A stretch of 64,000 nucleotides of DNA from Davidsoniella eucalypti (Eukaryota; Ascomycota; Sordariomycetes; Microascales; Ceratocystidaceae). Every line of letters starts with the position of its first letter. The first letter of the stretch is position 1. Shown piece by piece: positions 37,754 to 47,590 of the stretch. Position numbers and translations under genes: made by a program. Below the pieces are notes generated by a model. The model was not told the origin of the DNA, did no database searches, and saw only the letters and a list, made by a program, of their open reading frames with translations. The stretch covers positions 124,001-188,000 of the forward strand of contig RMBW01000050.1 in the NCBI GenBank assembly GCA_004009845.1, read 5' to 3'.

Positions 37754-37851
37754 GACACGAAATATATACATCTTCATAGCTCTATAGCTCCATAAGATTA
37801 ATGAATTAAAAAAAATATAAAAAAAATAAAAACAAAGACACGAAATATATA
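37754..37851 (+). mobile_element. 5'-truncated poly-A retroposon tail with 15-bp target-site duplication
   Basis: The 15-mer GACACGAAATATATA stands at 37754-37768 and again at 37837-37851. The 68 bases between them begin CATCTTCATAGCTC, contain the core CATAAGATTAATGAATTA and end in an A-rich tail with interruptions. This is the longest of the three copies seen here. It sits about 170 bases after the TSC2 stop, probably within its 3' region. The pattern fits LINE-driven target-primed insertion with near-complete 5' truncation. Confidence 0.88.
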
Positions 37852-38262
37852 ATAGTATTATGACATATCCGCTTTTAGCATAGTTGAAATATATACATCA
37901 AGAAAAAAACTTGGGTAACTGACAATCTAGCTGATACTATTGCTGTAGTACACAGTTAATGACGTAGTTAACGGTTTATGTCATACATATATGTATTGTA
38001 TGTATGTGCAACATACAGTAACTAGTTAGAGTATGTAAATGTTATACCTCTCCAAAAGGTTCCTATAAGGTGACTAACTGGCGATTAGTTTTTGACTGTG
38101 TATCTTATGTACGCAGTGGTTTAACTTTGAACACACTGTAAACCCCTCAGTATGGTTATGCGTGATAGTTGGAATGCATTATATTCAACGCCTACCCGGA
38201 TCACTAAGATGATGCGACGAGGAACTAAAAACCGGCCGGATCTCCTCTCGACACGCCTAGGG

Positions 38263-38270
38263 TATATATA
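38263..38270 (+). promoter_or_regulatory. TATA box of the small gene
   Basis: TATATATA lies 100 bases before the ATG at 38371, followed by a pyrimidine-rich stretch and an A/G-rich leader. This spacing suits a core promoter. Confidence 0.45.
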
Positions 38271-38370
38271 CTCTGCGCTCTCTCCTAGTTCTGAGGACTG
38301 TTAGCCCATACTTCACCCATAAAGAGCAGCCAAACGAAAAGAGAAAAGGAAAGGAAAGAAAACCAACAAA

Positions 38371-38833
38371 ATGGGACAGAGAACTACAAATGTGGAAGTC
38401 GTGGACACAGAACAGGAAACAACAAAGAATGGCGTTTCCAGTATCACCTAGGAAGATATAGTCTACATACGAATTGAAGTCTCTTCGAAGACAATGAAAA
38501 CAAACGCAGAAAAAGTAATCAAAAACGACTTATATGTAAGAAACAGGATGGCAATACTGTAAATCCTAACCATGCATTTTAGGTTCAGTGACTGCCGAGG
38601 ATATAGATGAGCTACTGCTGCAGCAGAGTACATCCTCTAATTCCAGCAGTGCTTACACAGCGGATAGCCCTGAACGGTACTTTCTAAGCCAGCCAATGGT
38701 TTCTGATCCATCCGAGACATTGGGCCAATACAACTACACATGTTTAGACGAAGATCTAGTAAAGGACGCAGGCTGCACTGTGGAGGAGATTCTCCATCCA
38801 CTCGTTGGTTATGTGTTCCCAAATTTCAACTAA
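38371..38833 (+). CDS. Possible small orphan protein, 106 aa
   Basis: Exon 38371-38440 and exon 38583-38833, joined across a 142-nt intron (donor GTATCA, branch CCTAACC, acceptor TTTTAG), give a clean frame of 106 residues. The ATG has an ACAAAATGG context after a purine-rich leader and TATA box. The product is acidic, Ser/Thr-rich and Tyr-containing (DELLLQQSTSSNSS, DSPERYFLSQPMV), with no membrane segment, signal peptide or domain I recognise. A second good donor (GTAAGA at 38536) uses the same acceptor but breaks the frame, so splicing may vary. It could also be a non-coding transcript. Confidence rests on promoter, splice signals and frame agreement, not on homology. Confidence 0.45.
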
Positions 38834-41800
38834 ACTGTCTATGATATATCTCCATAGTCTCGGTATAACATAGCGTACTTGTACTTTTATTAAAAAACGG
38901 ATGGTACCTTGGTCTGTTTCCATTAGCACCATGTACACAGTGTTTACGTCATTATCTACCATTGTGGCTACAATTATCTACGTTTTCACTTGAGCTTTGA
39001 AATGAATAAATAATACCATTGTCATTTAGTTACATATTTTATACCTTCTAAAATGATGACCTATGTACATATATACCCTACCAAACAGTAGCAAAGTATG
39101 TACTTATGAATACAAAGTAGCGTGTAAGCTTCGTGTAGACAGTGTTAGTGTAACATCATTCGAATGGGGTAAGTAACATAATAGGGTTAGGGTGAGATAA
39201 TATGTACATACTTGCTAAAACTTGTATAGATCCATTCGCAATTACACAACTTCAAGATTCATTTATATTTTTAGCCAAAAAGAAGCCCCGGGCTGCCCCT
39301 CCAAGGAAATAAACAATTAATAAAAAACCAAATTCACTACTGGGTGGGCAAAACAACAGATGTGAGGGTAAATGATAGTATAGAGACTGAAGTTTTACAT
39401 GGCATGGTATAAATTTACAGCTGGAAAGAAGGTCGTGGTAGATGGAATTGTTAGAAGTTGTATGCTAATTTTGGATGATAACGTAGCAAGTATCAAGATA
39501 TACTGCGATTTGTGCTTCGTTAGAAGTCTAATTGAGGTTCCAGGAGTTAATTGGCTGCTTTTTTATTGTTATTGTTATCGTATGTGTCTATAGTCATGTG
39601 CATGCACTTATTGAGCTTAACCTTTGTTATCCCGTCTAAGTCTAGTTATTCATATACATGTATGTGCAACTGTAAACACCGGCATAGAGACAAAAAAGTC
39701 CAAGCTCTGTTGTTGGGTTAAGGATCAAAAGTAAAGACTTAGCGACAGGAATTACGACTACATATCATATATGTGTGTGGTTAGCTTTAGTTCCCTATAT
39801 AAAAAGGAAGCAATGAGCCACCCCTCCCCCTCGTAGTATTTTCGATATTTTGATTTTCAGACCCTGACTAAAAAATCTATGCATGTATATGTATGCAGTG
39901 AAGTATATACTAAAAGTTTAGTATGTAGTATAGTATGAGGAGAAGAATTACATACTCTTGCTGCCCTGCATCATTTAATGCCTTTTGATTTTCTTGCTAA
40001 TTTCTTGGTCTTTTCTAGGCCACGTCGTAATTCTAAACTCCAAGCTTGTATGAAACCAATATAGACAGTGAAGCCTTTGAGAAAGGGCTTTGCAACTTGT
40101 AAGAATAAAAGTAGAATCAACAGAAAAAGGCTATTGCTGGATCCCGAGTCTGAATGTCCTGAAAGAATCACGTGATAATTCGATAGAATATTTAGAACAT
40201 GGAAATTTATGGATATCTTCAAGCTTCCCTCTAATTGCCCTTGTTCTTCGATGCTTGAACTTGAATATTTAGTATCTGCCGTGGTTGAATTACAGACGTT
40301 GTAGAAGCTTGTTAGAAGCTATTGAACTGCAATATGAAGCGGCAAAGCTGAATAAGTCAATACTTTCTGAGGCATAGAAGGGAGGAAGACAGGGCAGTTT
40401 GATTTGCGTAGTACATAGTTAGTTGGTCACTAGTTATTCAAAAAATAAAAGAATTTGTTGGCTCGATAGAATAGCGGCAGCTCTTTGCAGCTCACAGATA
40501 CAAGAGAGGAGAACGAGTACGATATGATAGCAATAAATTTGTATAGTGACTGTTATCCCAGCCCCCTTCGTTGTTCTTTCTCCATGCTCTATTCTTCTCT
40601 TGATTATCATTTACTTATATTCTGGACAAAGCCAAGAAAAAATGCACAACAAGCTGAAGAACTACTAAGTAACCTGACTAACTACTTGAATCCCGTACCA
40701 GCTTTGTTGCGCCAGCGATGCTAATAGGGGATTAGTGGAAATATCCGCTATCATCAACGAATTAGTCAGCGCATCGAGGTTGACACAAATCAAAAAGTTA
40801 CTGCAACTGCATAAAGGGTACCTGCTTAATAGTTGTATAATCATTATATAACAGTGTTTGACTGACTATAAGTATAGCAGCCTGTATAGATATGATATGT
40901 ATTTGAGTGGTAGAGTAACTGGTTGTTCCCCTTAAGTTTTCTCCTGTTCTCCTGAAACGTGGCCGAGGACCCGCCTCCTTTAGTTGTAGTTGATCTTTAA
41001 AAAAACGGTGCGGCTGTTGATGCTGGCAGGCTGGCCTACTGGATGGAACTGGGGTTTCCTGCTTTCCTGGCTGTATATACAATGTACTATATAGGAACTT
41101 CAGCAGCACGTGTATGTATGTACTATGCATTGTATGCTACATATATTGCACAAGGCAATTAGACTCGATCTGTGTATCTTGTCGTATAGTATGTATAGAA
41201 ACACATGTACACAAGAAGCTACATAGAGGGAAATTATGTGACCAGAGTAGCTGTTTGAGGCTTGTCGATCTAGAGGCAAGCCAGCATAGTGACGTTACAG
41301 GACGGACGAGAAGGTAAAAGGACAGAAGCCATGGCAAGAAACAGACAAGCGTAGTTTCTAATAACAGTATGCTGTAGCATGAGAGCAAGCCTATCCTGAA
41401 GCAGAGTATAGACACGGACACTGGATGTGCTGGCTTTAGTATGGCTGGCTATGGATACCGCGGCGTTCTTGATGTCTGGAGTTTATACATACAAGCATCT
41501 CTGTGTTTCAGAGCCAACGAGTATTCTTCTTGATATATGTAGAGGATAAGAGGGAATACGTCGATGAAGAACTGCATTTGGTTGACACATGTGTATGTAG
41601 GCTCTGCTGGCCTAACAAACAACATCAAAACACAGCGAGAGATATTATCCCCTCATTCTTAGCCAACCCCTCTATTTGGCGCTGTGTTTTAGTGGGTAGG
41701 GCCTAGAATTAGGCCAATGCTTAGGCTCAGGCCTAGGCTTTTTTTCTGGCTTGGCTGCGGAAAGCCTGTAGTCGAGTTTCTCGTTTTGGTGGCTGCTCAG

Positions 41801-42536
41801 CCTTCTGGCCCACTGTAACTGATGACGCTCTGCCACTAAAATGGGTCTTGAGCGGCCGCTAGGAGAGCGAGAGCCAGAGCAATAAGGAAAGCTAGGCGAT
41901 CGACCACTTGATTCTAGCTATCCTTTTTATTATTTCAGTTTTCAAGTTCTTTGTCTTCTTCACATAGTGTTTCTGTCTTCCTCGTGTCGTTGCTTTATTC
42001 TTTTTTTTTCTTCTTCCCCTCCACACCTTGGACCTTCGTCTGCTCGTATCTTCTATAGCCTAAGACGCCATCATCCAAGAAGAAGACGCTGCCTTCCGAC
42101 TTGTTATCGTCACTTGTCGCTGGAAAATCAACACAACCCTCAATAGACTCGACAAGCTAGAGCACGCCTTTAGCCGCCAAAACAGTATCAATCATCGTTA
42201 TCCCTTATTGGAGCATCGCCATCCGCCTCGCCTCGCTTCTCCCCGGACGCTTTTTGTTGCTGGCCACCTAAAACCCCCCCATCGACCTGGTTCCTTTATT
42301 TACCTATCCTACCACTGAACTTCTGCCATTGCAGCTGCTTCTGTAACCACGAAAACAGCAGCAGAACAAGAAAAAAAACACAACAGCTGTCCATCATCGA
42401 CTCTTTCATCGTCTCTGCGACCACTTCGTGACCAGCTTCGCCACTGCTTGTGCTGCTGCATTCCTTATCTGCCATCTCACCCTCACTCTTTCTCTCCAAC
42501 ACAACATCTCCAGTTCCAGCAAATACACCCGTCACA
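38834..42536. other. 3.7-kb intergenic region upstream of YPK1
   Basis: The first 2.9 kb are AT-rich with no recognisable gene. A palindromic ATCACGTGAT E-box lies near 40168 and a small GGCCTA/TAGGCC hairpin near 41700. From about 41.9 kb the sequence is C/T-rich and A/C-rich and looks like the promoter and long leader of the kinase gene. Confidence 0.6.
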
Positions 42537-44687
42537 ATGTCTGCGTGGAAGCTGACCAAGAGTGAGACTCCTTCTTTCAACGCCTGCCCGCTACGCTCTG
42601 CAGCAACGTATCATCTCCCGTGATGTCGGAGCTACTTGTGCCCTGCAATGGCTTCTCTGCTTTGCCCATCTGCTGACCACACTGCTAACATCGCTATAGA
42701 GCTCAAGGACACTCATCTGAGCGGGTTCTCACTGTCCAAGTCCAGCTCGTCGGCAAACGATGACAAGGAGGACGATTCTTCTGCCCCCGACCCGAACTCT
42801 GGTAAGTACCTCTTCATCTCTGCCTTATGTTTGTGTTGCTTGTGAACGCTACAAGTACGAAAAGGCCGATCTGATAGTCAGACGGAAAGCTAACGCCAAT
42901 CGTCTCTTGTTCTAGTCTCCTCCTCAGAAGCCCTGACCCAGGCCCCCGTTATCAAGAAGCCCGGTATCCTGATCATCACCCTGCACGAAGCCCGTGGTCT
43001 GTCGCTACCCGAACAGCACGAGAATGTGTTTGCGACACAACACTCAAACTCTCACTCCACAGGGGGCGCTGCTGGCTCTGTCCGCAACACCCCTTCATCC
43101 AGCTCCCTGCAGGCCGACCGGCCATCTAGCTCCGGCCGCGGCTTCAAGGGCCTGCCCACTAGCCATGGCCGTGTGTCTGGCAAGTATATGCCGTACGCCC
43201 TGGTCGACTTCGAAAAGGTCCAGGTCTTCATCAGTTCGGTCGACGGCAACCCCGAGAACCCGCTGTGGGCTGGCAGCAACACGCAGTACAAGTTCGACGT
43301 GTCCCGTGTCGGTGAACTCACTGTGCACCTGTTTGTGCGCAATCCCAACAGCAAACCTGGATCGGGCCGTGGCGACGACATATTCCTCGGCGCTGTCCGC
43401 ATCAACCCTCTGTTCGAGGCCCTCGAGACTGGCGTGAACAAGAATGATGACAAGGGCTTCGGTGGCGTTAACTGGGTCGACATCCAGCACGGCACCGGTA
43501 AGCTGCAGGTCGGTGTCCGCTTTGTCGAGAACCAGGCCTCCAAGCTTTCCATCGACGACTTTGACCTGCTCAAGGTTGTCGGCAAGGGAAGTTTTGGCAA
43601 GGTCATGCAAGTGCGTAAGAAGGACACCAACCGTATCTACGCCCTGAAGACCATCCGCAAGGCCAAGATCATCTCACGATCCGAGGTCGCCCACACGTTG
43701 GCCGAGCGTTCCGTGCTAGCCCAGATCAACAACCCCTTCATCATCCCCCTCAAGTTCACCTTCCAGTCCCCCGAGAAGCTATACTTTGTGCTGGCGTTTG
43801 TCAACGGCGGTGAGTTGTTCCACCACCTTACTAAGGAGGGTCGATTCGACATCAATCGTGCTCGTTTTTACACTGCCGAGCTTCTCTGTGCACTAGAGTG
43901 CCTCCACGGCTTCAACGTCATCTACCGTGATCTGAAGCCCGAAAACATCCTGCTTGATTACCAGGGCCACATTGCCCTGTGTGATTTCGGTCTGTGCAAG
44001 CTTGAGATGAAGGACGAGGACCGTACCAACACCTTCTGCGGAACTCCCGAGTACCTGGCTCCCGAGCTGTTGCTAGGCAAGGGCTACAACAAGACCGTCG
44101 ACTGGTGGACGCTAGGTGTGCTTCTGTACGAAATGCTGACGGGTCTGCCGCCATTCTACGACGAGACCACGAATGAAATGTATCGCAAGATTCTGTCAGA
44201 GCCCCTACACTTCCCTAGCTCAGATGTGGTGCCGCCTGCGGCCAAGGATCTGCTCATTAAGCTTCTTAACCGGAACCCCGATGAGCGTCTGGGTGCCCGC
44301 GGCTCTGCTGAAATCAAGTCGCATCCATTCTTCCACGCCATTGATTGGCGCAAGCTGCTCCAGCGCAAGTACGAGCCAACGTTCAAGCCTCGTGTTGTAA
44401 GTTACCATGAAACACTATTCTCGTCTTTACTGTATATATACTGCATTGTTTTCATCTTTACTAACCACCTATCATGTTATTCTTAACAGAGCTCTGCACT
44501 GGATACTAGCAACTTCGATCCCGACTTCACAAACGAGGCGCCGCAAGATTCTTGGGTCGATGAGCCGACACTGTCGAAAACCATGCAGGATCAGTTTACT
44601 GGCTTTTCGTACAATAGACCAGTGGCCGGCTTGGACGATGCTGGTGGCAGCATTCGCGATCCTCAGTCATACCTTCCAGAGCGGTAG
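42537..44687 (+). CDS. YPK1: AGC serine/threonine kinase Ypk1/YpkA (SGK-like)
   Basis: Four exons (42537-42561, 42700-42801, 42916-44396, 44490-44687) join to 601 residues. The first exon is only 25 nt and gives MSAWKLTK. Residues about 55-250 hold a C2-like N-terminal region (PGILIITLHEARG, PYALVDFEKVQVF), as in YpkA of filamentous fungi. The kinase domain has the glycine loop GKGSFGKV at 265-272, lysine K287, catalytic YRDLKPEN with D381, DFG at D399, and the PDK1 activation-loop site in TFCGTPEY near T415. Exon 4 encodes the AGC tail with the turn-motif region (NFDPDFTNEAPQDSW) and the hydrophobic motif FTGFSYNR, the TORC2 target in this family. All catalytic residues are present. It acts at the plasma membrane and cytosol in sphingolipid and endocytosis control. 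Confidence 0.95.
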
Positions 44688-45556
44688 AAGCATGAATGAA
44701 TGAAAGAGCAGAAGAAAGCACGATTTAGAAAAAAAAAGGAATAAGGAAAACCTTTCTCTTTTCTTTATATCATTTGCTTATTTTTTTGGTCTTATTCTCT
44801 GATTTGATTGACTGTTTTTCACATTTTTTTTCTTCTCAGTTGCCTATGTTTGTCTGGTTTCTCTTATTCCCTTTTTATTATCATATTACTATTATTATTA
44901 TGTCGATGTCGAATGTCGTTGGAAGCTTTTTTTTCTTTCTCGTTGGACCCTTTTTTCCACTTCTTTTTTTCTGTTTGACGGCGTAGTTTTTCTTTTATCA
45001 TATCTTTTTTATCCCCTTTTCCCTTGTCTTTTTTTCTTCCTGCCCTATATCATTATTCATCATCATCATTTTCAACTTGATACACTCAACCTTTTTTGCC
45101 AATTATCACAAAGTTTTCGCCATGACCTAAAGAAAATTAAACAAAAACCTTGATTGTGTTGATATTGTTTGGAGGGCAAATATCATGGTTGGATTCTATA
45201 TCTCCATTTATAACACAATTTTTTTTTAATATACTAACATACACCTTTATGTTTCAATCTTTCATGCTTGCTTATTCTAAGATTTATTTTAAGATACATG
45301 AGACAAAATATGTGAATAGTCTCTATTTTCAGAAAGCTAAGACGAAGTAACGATATCAAGTAACTATGCATAACAAGTACCAAAAATTTTTTGGGCGAAA
45401 GAAGTTCATGATATTTAGATTATTCGTTGAAAAAAAAACCATGATTTTTTGGGTTGGAGTTTCTTTTTGGTGGTAAATCTGTATTAAAATGATGAAGACG
45501 GAGATATAGAAACAAGAAATAACAAAACAAGAAAAAAAAAATTTACGATATTCTCC
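44688..45556. other. Convergent 3' intergenic region (YPK1/GNAT gene)
   Basis: This T-rich stretch with many T homopolymers lies between two converging genes. No gene or structured element is evident. Confidence 0.6.
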
Positions 45557-47401
45557 TCACAAATCTTTCCAGACCTCACGATAGCTTGTCCATTTACGGA
45601 ATCCTGCAGATAAGAGAAAATAATAAGTTAGCTGGTGAAAAGAGCCCTTCAAGGGAATTGTTGGGGATATCATCGAGTTTCTTACCTAGTGATACGAAGC
45701 CTTGTTCTCCTCCACGAGCAGCGTCGATGAATAGTTTACCCATTCCCTTCTCAGACAAGATGCGGACACAAGTATCGAGTAATCTGATCATGATGGCATC
45801 TGGCCGAACAACAAGTGTTGGATCGATATCTATAGTGGGAGATTCGTTAGTTAGTATTGTATACAACAAGGTAGGTAGAAGAGACTTTTAAAAAGGAAAA
45901 AATAGAACTTACCATTGATACAGATGCACGTAACACCTCCGACATCGTGACCTATTGTTCCAGCCCATGGTAAATCTTCATCAGGTGGACTATCATCATT
46001 GGGCACATATATAAGGGCTACCGTGACGATTGTCGAGCCCTCCATGCCGATAATAATGTTATCCATGCTCACATCCATACCCGAGCCTGGGTTCAGTTTT
46101 CCGTACGTATCCGGCCAACCTAGATTCTCTTTACGTTTCGACGTACGATATACCAAGTCCATAACAGCCGGGTACTCGGCGGGCTCACAGCGCTTAAACG
46201 TAAGTCCGGCCGATGAGAACTCGTTACCAGGTAGATCCTCAAAGTTGAGCACCCAATCAGTCACTTCGCGACCCTTACCCGGCGCGTCTCCGTCCATTTC
46301 CCATCCGAGTTTACGGAACCAGTTGAGAACGGGATACGAGGATGGCACGCCGTATAGAATACGTGGGAACGTAGTGCCCAGTTGGATACGCACTAATTTG
46401 GGTGTCTGCTGGAGTTGAGTGTAGGCATAGTTGTGTAGAGTCGTACCAATGCCTTGGCGGCGGAAATCAGGATGCACAAGAACCATGGCGATAGATCCCA
46501 TGTAGTCAGGAGAGTCGGGGGCTAGGTAGTTGACAAAGGTAGCGCAGAAGCCTATGGTTTGGCCAGCAGCAGTACGCACTATATAGTGGGTTGAGTAGCC
46601 TAGACGGCGCAGCACCGAGTCAAGGCGTGAGGGCGAGAGACAGAACTGTGGTGGCATGCACATGCTCCAAAGCGCGTGAATGGGTGCGATATCGCCTTGG
46701 GCCAGATCCCACACCTCTGGGATCCACGGGCGACTAGACAAGGACGGTTGGCCATAGTGAACATTGGGAGTCGATGGAGCAATCTGAGGCTGGGTCTGAG
46801 GCTGTTTAGACACCATAGCTACGGAAGCGGGTAGTGCGGGAGATGGCGGAGCAGAGTCCCAGTGGACGCCGAAGAGAACGGCAGCAGCGGCCTCTAGTTC
46901 GGGGCGAGCATAGCCGTTGCAGTAAACCAAGGTATGAAGGCCCATATGAGCAACATCCTGCTGTTCAAAGTCAAAGCAGGCTAGAACGATAAAGGTGCGG
47001 TTCTCGCAGAGAACGCGGGCAACGTCGGCATACTCAAGCTGTGACGGCTCATCTTCATGGCGCGGAAGGCCAGAAACAACGAAGATCACAACTTTGGCAC
47101 GCTTGATGAAGGTGGCGTGGGTTGAGGTAATACCGCCACGTTTGGTGTATGGCACATGGCGCACCATAGAATGGCGCTCAGCAAGCGCACGGCCTAGTGG
47201 CTCGAACGGGTCGGTTGTGTGGTTAGGGTTGCCGTCAGGGTGCACAGCAGTAGGAGTCAGAAGAATGATCGGCTCGTTCTCGCGGTGCAGTGCGTTGGTG
47301 AGTGGCACGCAAGATTGGGTGTCCCACATGAGCATAGCCTGGGAACGGTCGGCCGTGACAGAACCGGCGCCGCCCTCGGTCATCTCCTCGTCCTCGGCCA
47401 T
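45557..47401 (-). CDS. GNAT acetyltransferase with GH3-like C-lobe, no catalytic barrel
   Basis: Three minus-strand exons (45913-47401, 45686-45829, 45557-45603) join to 559 residues. Residues about 20-180 (SCVPLTNALHRENEPIILLT, PFEPLGRALAERH, YTKRGGITSTHATFIKRAKV, ARPELEAAAAVLFG) resemble the C-terminal alpha/beta domain of NagZ-like GH3 beta-N-acetylhexosaminidases. Residues about 225-380 are a GNAT domain with the acetyl-CoA loop RRQGIGTT at about 314-321. Residues 385-559 look like a second GNAT fold without a clear acetyl-CoA loop, ending GFVSLGFRKWTSYREVWKDL. Fungal GH3-GNAT fusions carry a barrel first; none is visible upstream, where the leader is repeat-rich. Substrate is unknown. 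The ATG at 47401 has a CCAATGG context. The alternative is an unseen upstream exon. Confidence 0.8.
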
Positions 47402-47519
47402 TGGATTTGACGGACGACGCAGATGTCGCTAACCACGAGAGATGGAGAGGCGGAAGGGGAGACCGGACTGTGGCGAGACAAGCCAGGCAGCGATAGAGCG
47501 GCCGGCAGGTGCTGAGTAG

Positions 47520-47590
47520 GGCAGCACAGCAGCACAGAAGCACAGCAACAGAAGCACAGCAACAGATGAACAGAGCAGAGCAACAGGGTC
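47520..47590. repeat. CAG/CA-rich near-tandem repeat in the GNAT gene leader
   Basis: Units of the form AGCACAGCAACAGA repeat at least twice with degenerate neighbours. On the transcribed strand this becomes CTGTTGCTGTGCT units shortly upstream of the ATG at 47401. It is a local minisatellite prone to length change. Confidence 0.7.

Larger units (their letters stand above)
37596..38370. other. Intergenic region between TSC2 and the small gene
   Basis: The first part is the TSC2 3' region and contains the retroposon tail at 37754-37851. The second part carries a TATATATA box at 38263-38270, followed by a purine-rich leader into the ATG at 38371. Confidence 0.6.

Noticed and set aside
39180..39200. 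Telomere-like TTAGGG pieces (also near 12.1 and 19.86 kb)
   Set aside because: Only one or two units each and not in tandem; too short for interstitial telomere repeats.
43052..43630. Long minus-strand open frames (171 and 192 codons) opposite YPK1
   Set aside because: They are antisense shadows of a highly conserved kinase exon, produced by its codon bias.
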